From an uncultured bacterium (GTDB taxonomy: Bacteria > Myxococcota_A > Bradymonadia > UBA7976 > VGTA01): 64,000 bases of DNA. The notes beneath the pieces are model-generated. The model did not search any database. It saw nothing but the letters and a program-made list of their open reading frames with translations, and had not been told where the DNA came from. The stretch lies in contig CALSSE010000013.1 of NCBI GenBank assembly GCA_943788935.1, positions 62,001-126,000 on the forward strand, given 5' to 3'. How positions within the stretch are numbered: position 1 is the first letter of the stretch; every line of letters starts with the position of its first letter. A program made the position numbers and the translations under genes. Positions 45,087-53,835 of this stretch are shown here, one piece after another.

Positions 45087-46196
45087 TTGTTATCGATGGT
45101 GATGAAACGACTCTGTTTTCTCCATCTAAAGGTCGCTACTAAAGTATCGCTTATGAAGACCAGTGAACAAGCCAATCGCTTCTATCTTCTTGCCATCGTC
45201 TTGGTGACTTTTCAGTTTTTTGCTTATGTGACCTTCTCCCAATCCGATCTCCTTACGGATCCTGTCAATGGACCGGCTCGATCATCAGTTATTGTTACTG
45301 TACTATACTCCGAGCTACTCAGCGCTTTGGAGATCGGCTGCTCTATACTTATCTTCTTTTATTTACATGACTACACACTTTTAAAGAGACGTCAGCAGAT
45401 TGGAGATAGTGCATCTTTAGATCGAGAAGGCATACAATATATTAATCAAAACTTTCAGCTCGAAACAGTCATTATTCATGAAGATGAGGACTGTCAGCCC
45501 CCAAAGAGATATCAACACTCTTCGTCGCAGTATACCGCTTCTTCATTCCACAATGAACGTCAGCAGTTTGAGCTGTATCAGCGTGATTTTGAAGAGATCT
45601 TAGAAGGGGTTCCCCGCCGAGGTGAGACCTTTTTAAAGGTAAGTACCTTAACCCATCTCCCATTACTTTCGCATCAGCACAACCGTGAACAAGTTGGACT
45701 CTTCGCTCAACAAGATATCCCTGAATGGAGCCTGTTTTATTGGATAGGCGATATCCATATTATCCACAATTCAGAGCGACATCTCTTGTCCTCTGCGGTC
45801 AAGATGAATCGACGTACTTTAGCCACCTTCGACGAGATTAGTTTTTTTCAGGGTGGTGATCTACAGCAACGTTCGGGATTTGGTGTATTGGCGAACTTTT
45901 TCTGGTGTCATACCCATAGTACACCTAGCGACCTAAGCCCTTACTGGATCTTGCCCTTTCACTTTTTAGGAGAGGCGAACTGTGTGTACGTCACCACCAA
46001 GAGAGAGGGGTATTTGTGTTCGGCTTTATTAGCCTTTAAAGAGATTAAAGCCGATGAACAGATTCTCATGTTTACCGGCAGTGAAGAAGAAGTAAGAATG
46101 GTGGAGAGGCGCATCAAATTTTATAAGATGATTCCGACTTTAGCAGGCTGTAGCCTAGGGCTCACCTTAATCAAATCTATATTACTTTGGTTATAA
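45087..46196 (+). CDS. Membrane-anchored SET-domain-like protein
   Basis: 369 aa as the longest frame (TTG); the likely starts are ATG 45096, 45102 or 45153. Two TM segments near the N-terminus (about 30-47 and 68-90) and one at the extreme C-terminus (about 350-368) flank a cytoplasmic or periplasmic domain. Within it, GLFAQQDIPEWSLFYWIGDI (about 205-225) and GEANCVYVTT...CSALLAFKEIKADEQILMFTG (about 300-335) follow the SET-N and SET-C order: G-F, N-C, and A-x-x-x-I-x-x-x-E. SET domains use SAM to methylate lysines. The usual NHSC box is replaced by LGEANC and the final DYG by MFTG, so activity is uncertain. No clear operon partner. The assignment is by motif reading only. Confidence 0.55.
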   Translation: MLSMVMKRLCFLHLKVATKVSLMKTSEQANRFYLLAIVLVTFQFFAYVTFSQSDLLTDPVNGPARSSVIVTVLYSELLSALEIGCSILIFFYLHDYTLLKRRQQIGDSASLDREGIQYINQNFQLETVIIHEDEDCQPPKRYQHSSSQYTASSFHNERQQFELYQRDFEEILEGVPRRGETFLKVSTLTHLPLLSHQHNREQVGLFAQQDIPEWSLFYWIGDIHIIHNSERHLLSSAVKMNRRTLATFDEISFFQGGDLQQRSGFGVLANFFWCHTHSTPSDLSPYWILPFHFLGEANCVYVTTKREGYLCSALLAFKEIKADEQILMFTGSEEEVRMVERRIKFYKMIPTLAGCSLGLTLIKSILLWL

Positions 46197-46389
46197 TAAA
46201 TCTATAAGCCATCAAGCTCATTAAGACATTATTTTCAATACGCATAACTCATCTTATCAATACCAATAACTAACGATCATGTCCTCGTTGACAACGATTA
46301 TATGCAAACATTTGGTGCCAGATAAACAATCTATCACATTGATAATCAGATCAATCTGACGATCGATCGCTAAAGTGCATTATGGCTGA

Positions 46390-46752
46390 CTACAGATCAA
46401 TCATCATCCGCGCAGACTCAGCAGCTTCCCTCGCCCATGGCTCATCTACACGCTCAAGAAGATCTAACGCCGCTCGGGATACTGCCGGATATTCGCTCCA
46501 CACTGCAGCTACAAGATGTCTCGCTTCATGCGGATTAATCTCCTCACCTTTGAGCCATCGCACGGCTTGGGGGGAAATATGAATGACATGGTCAAGGCTT
46601 GGGTCTTCCTTGGGAGGATTTAAATCAAAGATCACGAGTTCACCTGTCTCATCCGTGAGTTCACAGCGACGCTTTGAGCGACGGAGGAGGGTTTTACCTA
46701 GAAGACTCAGCGCTTGCTGATATTCTTTTTGTTTTTGTAGCCCCTTCGCCAT
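46390..46752 (-). CDS. PhnA-like small protein
   Basis: 120 aa from ATG 46752, preceded by gggagga. The start at 46800 lacks one. MAKGLQKQKEYQQALSLLGKTLLRRSKRRCEL resembles the N-terminus of PhnA-type proteins, which usually have a zinc ribbon. Here only one Cys remains (RRCELTDETG), so zinc binding is doubtful. The C-terminal half (AVRWLKGEEINPHEARHLVAAVW) is helical. PhnA has no settled role in vivo. Confidence 0.65.
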   Translation of the reverse strand: MAKGLQKQKEYQQALSLLGKTLLRRSKRRCELTDETGELVIFDLNPPKEDPSLDHVIHISPQAVRWLKGEEINPHEARHLVAAVWSEYPAVSRAALDLLERVDEPWAREAAESARMMIDL

Positions 46753-47146
46753 AATGAATATCCTCCCTCGTTTGGTTCTATAAACTATCGTGCGATTCAT
46801 AATATTAGTGTGAGCAATATCTTAAGGGTCTTCGTCTTAAAGATCTAATTTTAAAGTTTAAGGGTCTCCTTAAGGTTTCTTGGCTCTAGAAGTTCTTCGA
46901 TCGGGTCGACTGATTCATCGCGTAGCCAAGTGATATCGAGATCATCGTCTCGGGCGCAGATCTCATCACGAGTAGCTAAGATCTACTTTAAGTTAAGTAC
47001 CGATCAAAGGCTTTATTGAACTCGTTAAGTCCATCTGAACGATTACTGGTTCGTCCTCTGAGTTTAACATGGATGACAGCCTAGTAAACTGCTGATGAAT
47101 GTTTAAGTGGGCATTAACACGAGGTGCGAATGGAAGAGATGACTCT
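46753..47146. other. Region holding a restriction-modification remnant
   Basis: 394 bp between the PhnA-like and QueD-like genes. It contains the HsdM remnant described separately and a second open fragment (SDGLNEFNKAFDRYLT) near 46985-47035 on the minus strand in another frame. It reads as decayed coding DNA rather than plain spacer. Confidence 0.45.
46851..46982 (-). pseudogene. C-terminal remnant of type I restriction-modification HsdM
   Basis: A 43-codon open stretch with no start, closed by a stop at both ends. It reads RDDDLDITWLRDESVD, then EELLEP. This is close to the conserved C-terminal signature of type I N6-adenine methylases (RDxLDIxWLKDESLED..LPEP). The rest of hsdM is absent, so this is the tail of a deleted restriction system. 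Recognised by eye only. Confidence 0.5.
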
Positions 47147-47590
47147 CTATGGATGATAAATCGCCGAATTCTTCTCGTTCTCTCTAACCTCAACTAATTT
47201 GACCCAAGCGCGACCAACCGTGCGTTGACTGACCATCTCATTGACAATGTCAAAAACATATTTTGCAGTGCCCTCCATGCCTACATTAGGCAGAACACGC
47301 AATTGGATGATCGAATCCTGCTCCATGTCTTTGAACAAGCTCATGTGGGGGTCGTCTTCGGAGACGAGGAAGGTGTGGTCAAACATGTGTTCAAGCCATG
47401 CTTTCACCTCCTTAAGACCGCCAAAGTCAACAACCCACCCCTCTCGTGAAAGCTCAGAGCACTGAAATTCGAAGTAGAATTCACGAGAATAGCCATGAAT
47501 ATATTTGCAATGAGAGTCTGCGCGCCACTGACGATGTGTGCAAGGAAAGCCTTTAAACCGCTTAGTAGAGGTGAAGAATGGTGCGCTCAT
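47147..47590 (-). CDS. QueD-like 6-pyruvoyl-tetrahydropterin synthase family protein
   Basis: 147 aa from ATG 47590 (ribosome site aaggcg); ATG 47602 is possible. It matches the subgroup with RQWRADSHCKYIHGYSR, WVVDFGGLKEVKAWLEHMFDHT and IIQLRVLPNVG. QueD makes 6-carboxytetrahydropterin for queuosine/7-deazaguanine. In this subgroup the usual HGH zinc pair reads HGY, so the third ligand differs from classical QueD. The neighbours are not other queuosine genes, so it may serve another pterin or 7-deazaguanine pathway. Confidence 0.8.
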   Translation of the reverse strand: MSAPFFTSTKRFKGFPCTHRQWRADSHCKYIHGYSREFYFEFQCSELSREGWVVDFGGLKEVKAWLEHMFDHTFLVSEDDPHMSLFKDMEQDSIIQLRVLPNVGMEGTAKYVFDIVNEMVSQRTVGRAWVKLVEVRENEKNSAIYHP

Positions 47591-47751
47591 AATCGCCTTC
47601 ATAATGTATCGATATAGTGTCAGTCTAAGTAGCGTCTTCTACAGTGACATCCGTAAGAGACGAGCGCTAGTGAACTTAATAAAAAAGTCGATCTCATGCA
47701 CAGAGAACAATTGAGATTCACAGGGAACACTTGAGATGGCGAGAGAGTTGA

Positions 47752-48426
47752 TTAGAGATTAAAGCCTGCTGAGATAGACATGTAAGGCGCAGATAAGCCA
47801 GGAACGATCCCAAACTCTGGATTTAGGAAGAACTCGTTCTCAGCGCCCAACTTCTTGCTGAATACCACGCCAACACCAAGCTCGAGGATTGGAAGGACTT
47901 GATTTGTCGCTGGTGCAAGTCTCTCATCTTTTAGCGCCATCTCTTTAGACCTCTCATTAGGAGAACCAAAGGCGAACCCTGCTGAAGCCACTGTGTAGAA
48001 GGTCATCCGTGAGTTAGGGTTGATGAAAAATCTCCAGTCAAAGAGCGGTCCGAAAGCGTTATCCATCCGGATATATTTCTCATCCTCAGATGCGAGTGGA
48101 TTCTCTGGCGGGTTAGGGATCCATGAGAAGCGTATGCCATAGGCGTGACGACGATTCTCGGTGAACACACCGAAACCTATGCTCGAGGTGTTCACCATCT
48201 CTGTACCGTTCTCAGGTACAACAAGCGAGTATCTTCCAAGAAAATACATTGGGTCACTTGAGACTTTAGTCTGTGTGGAGTCTTTGAGCTGAGTCGAGGG
48301 GATATTGAAGCCATTTTCACGGGCAAAACTTACATTAAAATGAGAACACATTACGACAATGATGATCAGAGATACGATGAGCTCTACTGATCTTGTTGAT
48401 CCTGTTTTAGGTTGGTGATTGATCAT
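47752..48426 (-). CDS. Probable outer-membrane beta-barrel protein
   Basis: 224 aa. Signal peptide: basic MINHQPKTGSTRS, hydrophobic VELIVSLIIIVVMCSHF, cleavage near FAREN. The mature part has alternating strands (YGIRFSWIPNP, MTFYTVASAGFAFGS, VLPILELGVGVVFSKKL) and ends MSISAGFNL, the aromatic-final barrel signature. No family recognised. Divergent from the OmpR/kinase pair, which could control it. Confidence 0.7.
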   Translation of the reverse strand: MINHQPKTGSTRSVELIVSLIIIVVMCSHFNVSFARENGFNIPSTQLKDSTQTKVSSDPMYFLGRYSLVVPENGTEMVNTSSIGFGVFTENRRHAYGIRFSWIPNPPENPLASEDEKYIRMDNAFGPLFDWRFFINPNSRMTFYTVASAGFAFGSPNERSKEMALKDERLAPATNQVLPILELGVGVVFSKKLGAENEFFLNPEFGIVPGLSAPYMSISAGFNL

Positions 48427-48758
48427 GACTGGTACTCCTCTTGAAGGTGAGTCTTTGTTTGGATCGCTCGTCAGCGTTGTGCCTACGAGTTAAGAAGACC
48501 ATCAACAAATAACTCATTGAGCCAACTCATGTTTTTCAGCCGTGTAAGAGAATGTTTCAACATGTTACATAGGATGATGTGTCTCGTTCACTTCATGAAA
48601 AAAATCGATAAACCGACCGACTCTTGATTAATATAACTATACTAAATCATGCACTTATGTTCTGTAGTATCCAATGGTGTTGCGGTTACAACTTGAAATA
48701 TCTCTACATGTAAAATGTATTGATGTAGGGTAGAAAAAATTTAGAAAACGGATCAACC
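48427..48758. other. 332-bp divergent control region (barrel protein / two-component pair)
   Basis: Lies between the barrel protein and the OmpR-type regulator. It holds a candidate promoter for the regulator. A close regulator-target layout is suggested. Confidence 0.4.
48693..48721 (+). promoter_or_regulatory. Candidate sigma-70 promoter for the OmpR-type regulator
   Basis: -35 TTGAAA (48693-48698), 17-bp spacer, -10 TGTATT (48716-48721), ending 37 bp before the regulator ATG. By consensus only. Confidence 0.3.
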
Positions 48759-49514
48759 ATGGACATATTACTTGTTGATGATGACCTAAGTCATGCTGAG
48801 CTGCTCAAGATTTATCTTCAAGCCCATGGGCACTCATTGGCGCACTGCGCAGATCCTCGACAGGCTTTACCTTATCTCGAGAGCCATCAAGTCGATGTGA
48901 TCTTACTCGACGTCAATATGCCATATATGAGTGGGGTCGATCTCTGTGTACTTATTCGCGCTCAATATGACTTACCATTAATCATGCTTACTGAACGCGC
49001 AGAGCTCTCTGATCGTGTATTGGGTCTTGAGCTTGGCGCCGATGATTATCTCGCCAAACCTTTTGAACCTTTAGAACTCGTCTCTAGAATTAAAGCGGTC
49101 GTCAAGAGGTATCAAAGATCTAGCCGCACACATATCACGTCAGATAAAAGCGTAAATAAAGAGATGTCACCCGATCACTCTACGACTTCAGAGAGTGACA
49201 AACCCGCGCTTATTATCGTCGGTGAAGTCACACTTGATCTAAGACGAAGAGAGGTAAGGCTCAGAGAGAAACTGCTCCCGTTAAGCACCATCGAATGGGA
49301 TACGCTCCATATCTTGATGCGTCAACCCGGGGTCGTTCTCTCAAGGGATGACATTATCTCTAAACTTCATGGTGCACATGTCGAGCTCGTTACTCGATCA
49401 GTGGATATCACTATCTCCCGACTGAGGACACATCTTGGAGATGACTCAAAAGATCCACACTTTATCAAAACGATTTGGGGGGCCGGTTATACTTTTCTTC
49501 CTCAAAATCGCTGA
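48759..49514 (+). CDS. OmpR-family response regulator
   Basis: 251 aa. Receiver domain with LLVDDD, phospho-acceptor Asp51 (VILLDVNMPYMSG) and Lys in LAKPFEP. A Ser/Thr-rich linker (about 125-150) is followed by a winged-helix DNA-binding domain (LSTIEWDTLHILMRQPG, VELVTRSVDITISRLRTHLGD, IKTIWGAGYTF). Paired with the kinase immediately downstream, 20 bp after its stop. The target genes may include the divergent barrel protein. Confidence 0.93.
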   Translation: MDILLVDDDLSHAELLKIYLQAHGHSLAHCADPRQALPYLESHQVDVILLDVNMPYMSGVDLCVLIRAQYDLPLIMLTERAELSDRVLGLELGADDYLAKPFEPLELVSRIKAVVKRYQRSSRTHITSDKSVNKEMSPDHSTTSESDKPALIIVGEVTLDLRRREVRLREKLLPLSTIEWDTLHILMRQPGVVLSRDDIISKLHGAHVELVTRSVDITISRLRTHLGDDSKDPHFIKTIWGAGYTFLPQNR

Positions 49515-49534
49515 ACTTGTGGCGAAGGTATACC

Positions 49535-50830
49535 ATGAAAGCGCGGCGTGAACTGAACACAGAAGCCTGGTTTCAGCGCGAAGTTTTTGAAGGTGCGCTT
49601 CTTCTCATCCCATGTACAGCCCTTCTCTATCTTGGCTGTCAAATCATCATGGGCGCACCATGGAGTGAGTTGGTCTACACCATTCTAATAGGTCTTGGCT
49701 GTTTAGCGATCAGGGTCTTGAACCGCGTCGCAGGCAATCGCGTCGCTCATCTCTCGTTTATGCTTGTCACTCTAGGGTTATTCATACCAAGCTGGCTCGC
49801 TGCAGGTGGTTTACTCAGTCCAGTTCGCTTTGTCTCAGTTATCTTTTTTTCACTTCATATTGTCCTCTTCCCAACTTTCAGGCTCCTCTACATTATCTCA
49901 ATCTGGATGTTCTTTACCCTCACATCCCTCTGTCTAGAATACCTTAATCCTGACTGGGTGAGCGGTCGACCTATAGAGACATCGATCTCATTTTATATGA
50001 TCGTAGAGCACGCCGTGGTGCACTTTATCGTATTGATCACTTGTGGGCTGTTGATCAGACACACCGTAAACGCCTTCCTACGTGCTGAGTCTAGACTCAA
50101 TCAAATCAATCAAACTCAGAGAGATCTCTTGCGGGTCACCTCCCATGACTTACGCGGACCGGTCAATAATCTACAGCTTGGCATAGAAGCGCTTGTGACA
50201 ACCATAAAGCGCTCTAGTACAGATAGCTCTGCTCAGTCCGATCCAACACTTCAGCTGGTCGAGACACTAGCGCCTACTCTTAAACTGCAAGTTCAGCACA
50301 TGGATTTCTTGATGAGAAACTTGAGCTATTTTCGCCTAAATCACAGTGAAAAGCTCACTCCTTTTCTCGAATCCCTGTCTATACTTGAGCTCATTAATCA
50401 CATCATTGAGGCTTGGCGACTGCAGGCGAAGCGCGCTGAGATCACGATCTGTCTGATGGCAAACAGTGAAGAGGCATCATTCGTGACAGATCGAATGTTC
50501 TTTAAGCAAATTCTCGATAATCTTATCTCCAACGCGATCAAATATTCACCGTCAAGCTCAGAGATAACGATCACTGTGACAATGAGCTCTAATGATGTAT
50601 TCATAGATGTCTTGGACCAAGGTCCTGGGATAGACCCTACTGACCAAACGCGTATTTTTCACTGTTTCGAACGCGTGGGAGACCCAAGCCGACCGAGAGA
50701 ACATTCTATCGGGCTAGGTCTGTGGATTGTCTCCTTGCTCGCGCCGCTTATCAATGCTGAGGTCTCTTTGCGACAATCCACTCAAGAAGGTTCCATCTTT
50801 AGGCTCAGTTTATTTGAAGCCCGTGTCTAG
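49535..50830 (+). CDS. Membrane sensor histidine kinase, partner of the OmpR-type regulator
   Basis: 431 aa from ATG 49535 (ribosome site gaagg); the longer frame from 49475 overlaps the regulator and is not needed. About five to six TM segments in residues about 20-180. H-box VTSHDLRGPVNNLQLG with His204, N-box DNLISNAIKYSP, G1 DQGPGID, F FHCFERVG, G2 GLGLWIV. No periplasmic sensor domain, so it may sense the membrane itself or a lipid-soluble signal. Confidence 0.92.
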   Translation: MKARRELNTEAWFQREVFEGALLLIPCTALLYLGCQIIMGAPWSELVYTILIGLGCLAIRVLNRVAGNRVAHLSFMLVTLGLFIPSWLAAGGLLSPVRFVSVIFFSLHIVLFPTFRLLYIISIWMFFTLTSLCLEYLNPDWVSGRPIETSISFYMIVEHAVVHFIVLITCGLLIRHTVNAFLRAESRLNQINQTQRDLLRVTSHDLRGPVNNLQLGIEALVTTIKRSSTDSSAQSDPTLQLVETLAPTLKLQVQHMDFLMRNLSYFRLNHSEKLTPFLESLSILELINHIIEAWRLQAKRAEITICLMANSEEASFVTDRMFFKQILDNLISNAIKYSPSSSEITITVTMSSNDVFIDVLDQGPGIDPTDQTRIFHCFERVGDPSRPREHSIGLGLWIVSLLAPLINAEVSLRQSTQEGSIFRLSLFEARV

Positions 50831-50873
50831 AGAGACAATAACAAAGTATCAGTCTGAAGAGGCCTTGAAATCT

Positions 50874-50941
50874 GAAAAGTCTCAGAGGGGTGTCTCAAGA
50901 GGGGTGTCTCATTGATTGAAAAGTCTCAGAGGGGTGTCTCA
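50874..50941. repeat. 24-bp direct repeat at the end of the kinase / C25 genes
   Basis: gaaaagtctcagaggggtgt followed by ctca occurs at 50874-50897 and 50918-50941, with a partial copy between. It lies between the convergent kinase and C25 genes. Confidence 0.75.
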
Positions 50942-50950
50942 ATTCAGATC

Positions 50951-52693
50951 TTATTCGCCTAGCTGATAAGTGATATTTGGCACTTCATCGATTAAGACCC
51001 CTGTGGACATATCATAGTCGAGCAGGCGAACACGCCAACGAACTGTCTTTGTGCCATCTTGGTGGTGATCAATATAATGTCCACCTCTCCAGCCTAGCGG
51101 TTGATTAAAGGAAGTGAGCTCGGTTAAAGCACCGGTTGATGAGTCCTCGGGGAGGGTAAGCGCGACAGTGTAGTAGAGGTCCTCATGATCATACTGACCA
51201 GCCCAATAGGTCTTAGGCTCAGCGCCCGCCCCAACATACATATACAAATCACCTGTATAGTTCCATTCGCTGAGTTGCTCAGGGACAAACTGAACCCGAT
51301 TCCATTGCTCAGGGGCATGAACGGTGATCAGTCCATCAGCTTCTGTAACATGAGCGGGTTGGGTAATTGGATCACTCGGAACATGAAAAGCAAGAGCGGG
51401 GTCACCAAAGAGCATCTCATTATCTAGCACATATCGCATCGCTGCGTTTGAGCCCTCATCAAGATAGTGAATGGTCGCATTATTAAACGCAGAGCGCATA
51501 GCTTGTCCCAGAGTCTCTCCTGAGAGGAGATGATTAAAGAAAGCGACCTCGGTGACAGTATTGCCCGCAATTGAGTTTCGCGGTGCGCCAATAAACGCGA
51601 CTGCACCTCTCCCTAGCATATCGCCCGGTACAGTACGGGTCTCAAGGTTAACAAGGTCGATACCTGCGACGCTACACCCCCGTGAAAGCACAACTGCCGG
51701 AGCGTAAAAAGTGGGCGTATTGAGGTCAAATGCATGACCAAGCACAGTACAATGTGAGTGGTCTTTATGAAGAATTGCGCTCACCTCTAAGCTAGGACTT
51801 TGGTTAATGTCTTCTTGAGTGAGGTGCTCTGGTGGTTCAAATCCAACATTAGTCATGATTGAACGTAGCTCATCGAACCCCCATAAACCCGTTTCAATGA
51901 AGCGGTTCTCCCAGTGACCATCCATAAGGAGCTCATAGGTGGTGGTGCGCGCAGCCAAGAGGCTACCTCTAGTAAGGCTATCGGTGAAGATACGACCCAC
52001 CGCAACCTCTCTAAAGGGGTCTTGATCCAACTCCCCATAAGGGATATCGGTCACTGGCCAATCACGCTCTGGTACAGAGAAGAGTGAGGGGCGCCTCTCA
52101 ATGGGAATCACATCAAAACTGCCTACAAGTGCCAAGTACTCGGGGTGATGTCCAAGCTGAGCATACCTCGACTCTAAATATGATGTGACAGTAGCCACTC
52201 CATCACCACTAGCAGGGTTATCAGGAATCGCAGTAGGAACCGCGACGACAATTCCATCTCGACGACTCGTATAAATAGGCGCAGTAAGCGAGAGCTTTTG
52301 AGAACGACCCGCTGATCGGTCATTGGGATTCACTACAGCTATATAATCTACCGGGAATGCATGATCTAGTAACCAGGCGATCATCGCGTCTTCATCTTCT
52401 AAATAGGCCGTATTGGTGAGCTCAAGCTGAATGATCTCTCCAAGGACAATAATAGACTGAGGACTTAAACGCTCAATCTCACTATGAACAGCCTCACTCA
52501 ATGTATCATCAAAGAAGAAGAGAGGTGACCGAAGACGCCCTGCGAGTGAGCTCGCCATAACAGCTTTTGCATAGTCATATTGCGGAGCGAGGATGACATA
52601 GTCGCTTTGCTGCCAAGATGCAGCGAGGTCTATGGTTACGTCTGTCAAATCTGTAAGAGGTATATGATCGATGACGGGAGCGTTTGGAGTCAA
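50951..52693 (-). CDS. C25 (gingipain-like) cysteine peptidase, main fragment
   Basis: 580 codons shown from a TTG that is probably not a real start. Residues about 25-90 are a cell-wall-binding-repeat-2-like unit (DYVILAPQYDYAKAVMASSL...SPQSIIVLG). Residues about 110-450 match the peptidase C25 family: YLALVGSFDVIPI, TDIPYGELD, EVAVGRI, catalytic-looking His320 (VLGHAFD) and Cys340 (LSRGCSVAGID), and NEMLFGDPALAFHVP. A beta-sandwich C-terminus follows. Predicted extracellular cysteine protease. The upstream parts are in other frames (see the composite entry). Confidence 0.82.
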   Translation of the reverse strand: MTPNAPVIDHIPLTDLTDVTIDLAASWQQSDYVILAPQYDYAKAVMASSLAGRLRSPLFFFDDTLSEAVHSEIERLSPQSIIVLGEIIQLELTNTAYLEDEDAMIAWLLDHAFPVDYIAVVNPNDRSAGRSQKLSLTAPIYTSRRDGIVVAVPTAIPDNPASGDGVATVTSYLESRYAQLGHHPEYLALVGSFDVIPIERRPSLFSVPERDWPVTDIPYGELDQDPFREVAVGRIFTDSLTRGSLLAARTTTYELLMDGHWENRFIETGLWGFDELRSIMTNVGFEPPEHLTQEDINQSPSLEVSAILHKDHSHCTVLGHAFDLNTPTFYAPAVVLSRGCSVAGIDLVNLETRTVPGDMLGRGAVAFIGAPRNSIAGNTVTEVAFFNHLLSGETLGQAMRSAFNNATIHYLDEGSNAAMRYVLDNEMLFGDPALAFHVPSDPITQPAHVTEADGLITVHAPEQWNRVQFVPEQLSEWNYTGDLYMYVGAGAEPKTYWAGQYDHEDLYYTVALTLPEDSSTGALTELTSFNQPLGWRGGHYIDHHQDGTKTVRWRVRLLDYDMSTGVLIDEVPNITYQLGE

Positions 52694-52694
52694 G

Positions 52695-53198
52695 TCAGGC
52701 GCTCCAATGACCGTTATATGTTGGGGTGAAAAACGGTTGAGGAATTGAGAGGCAGAGGGGGCTCAATAGGGGCTCTTGCAAAGCAATTACTACTGCGCGA
52801 CCGTGGTTTAGAGAAGCGCTCGCAGGGATTGTTGCGAGATAGGCTAAATCACGCCAATCAGGTATGTCACCAGGGATAGCGATAAGAAAAGCATGCTCAC
52901 TGGTCGGCTCTGGTTCAGGCATCATCTCCCCTGCGGCCGTCTCTCCTGCGACCGTATCTCCTGCGGCCATCTCTCCTGCAACCATCTCTCCTGCAGTCAT
53001 CTCCCCTGCAGTCATCTCCCCTGCAGTCATCTCCCCTGCAGTCATCTCCCCTGCAGTCATCTCCCCTGCAGTCATCTCCCCTGCAGTCATCTCCCCTGCA
53101 GTCATCTCCTCAGCAGTCATCTCCCCAGCTACCATTTCCCCAGTGAGTTCTTCACCTGATGCCTGTCCGCTCTCTACAACGTCGCCCCCCCCCCTCAT
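52695..53198 (-). CDS. N-terminal fragment of the C25 lipoprotein (GEM repeat linker)
   Basis: 167 codons. The first 90 residues are a linker of ATAGEM-type pentapeptides, similar to the GGEMT linker in the M64-like protease. The following SEHAFLIAIPGDIPDWRDLAYLA is the start of the first cell-wall-binding-like repeat, cut by the C5 frameshift. Its apparent ATG (53198) directly borders the G10 run and is probably not a real start; the lipoprotein signal lies upstream in another frame. Confidence 0.6.
   Translation of the reverse strand: MRGGGDVVESGQASGEELTGEMVAGEMTAEEMTAGEMTAGEMTAGEMTAGEMTAGEMTAGEMTAGEMTAGEMVAGEMAAGDTVAGETAAGEMMPEPEPTSEHAFLIAIPGDIPDWRDLAYLATIPASASLNHGRAVVIALQEPLLSPLCLSIPQPFFTPTYNGHWSA
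52920..53135. repeat. 15-bp tandem repeat (TAGEM linker)
   Basis: About thirteen copies of ctgcagtcatctccc and variants in the C25 gene. Encodes GEM[TAV]A. The middle copies are identical; the outer ones diverge. Confidence 0.9.
53185..53194. repeat. C10/G10 homopolymer tract in the lipoprotein gene
   Basis: Ten Cs on the plus strand (G10 in the sense of the gene), 109 bp after the start codon. Long G tracts of this type are classic sites of slipped-strand phase variation. Nine Gs would restore the frame. Confidence 0.8.
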
Positions 53199-53571
53199 CC
53201 ATATCCTTAGAGTCCATCGACGTTATCTCTGAAGAACTTCCATCATGGTAGTCGCATCCTATGAAAAAAACGAAGAGAGACACTATTAGTATTTGGTTTC
53301 TCATAAGGATCTCCTTAATTTTTATTTCCCGATATCTGAACGATTTGTGAAAAGGTATCAGATCAAGACAAAAAATATTGAAAAGGTCTCAGTCGCTGAC
53401 CAGAACTTAAGCTAACCAAAATTCATGTTCTCGTTGGCAATCTTATGACAGTCGTGGCCTTAATGACCGTGAGGAAACTTATGATGACTCAAATATCAGG
53501 GTCATTGATCAGCACGTTCTATGCTCCGCTATACAATCCCCCTAGATGTTCAAGCCATGTCTATATGGGGA

Positions 53572-53615
53572 GTGACTCTTCCGTGACTCTTCCGTGACTC
53601 TTCCGTGACTCTTCA
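53572..53615. repeat. 11-bp intergenic tandem repeat, four copies
   Basis: gtgactcttcc in four head-to-tail copies. The period is close to one helical turn, so copy change would keep the face of the helix. Confidence 0.85.
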
Positions 53616-53648
53616 AAGAAAGAGATGGTATACGACTAGAGGATTTAG

Positions 53649-53753
53649 AGACTCATGGCTTAGAGACTCATGGCTTAGAGACTCATGGCTTAGAGGCTCA
53701 TGGCTTAGAGGCTCATAACCTAGAAGTTTATGACTTAGAGGCTCACGAGTTAA
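53649..53753. repeat. 15-bp intergenic tandem repeat, seven copies
   Basis: agactcatggcttag. The first three copies are identical and the last three have decayed, ending 83 bp before the MFS ATG. Confidence 0.85.
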
Positions 53754-53835
53754 GGCTTCCTGAGGACTCGAAGGGGCGCTTCATTATAATCAATCACTCT
53801 CGATTTATCGATTTAGGTCGACTCAAAGGGCTCAC

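Larger units (their letters stand above)
50951..53304 (-). pseudogene. Complete C25 (gingipain-like) lipoprotein gene interrupted by two homopolymer frameshifts
   Basis: Read together, three frames form one protein. ATG 53304, with ribosome site aaggag, encodes the lipoprotein signal MRNQILIVSLFVFFIGC. The frame then meets a G10 run (53185-53194 on the plus strand as C10). With nine Gs it would continue into the GEM linker frame (52695-53198). That frame meets a C5 run (52757-52761); with four Cs it would run into the C25 frame. Support for a single protein: the joined sequence gives LNRFSPQHITVIG, aligned with a second repeat containing IERLSPQSIIVLG, both cell-wall-binding-repeat-2-like. 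Total length 2354 bp, two bases over a multiple of three, exactly as two +1 indels predict. Either phase-variable or inactivated, or assembly indels. Confidence 0.75.
53305..53835. other. 531-bp divergent region between C25 lipoprotein and MFS exporter, with two repeat arrays
   Basis: Promoters for both genes must lie here. Contains an 11-bp array (53572-53615) and a 15-bp array (53649-53753). No small gene recognised. Confidence 0.5.

Noticed and set aside
53572..53753. Possible CRISPR array
   Set aside because: Repeats are contiguous with no spacers; the same holds for the arrays at 26781, 36455 and 41186.
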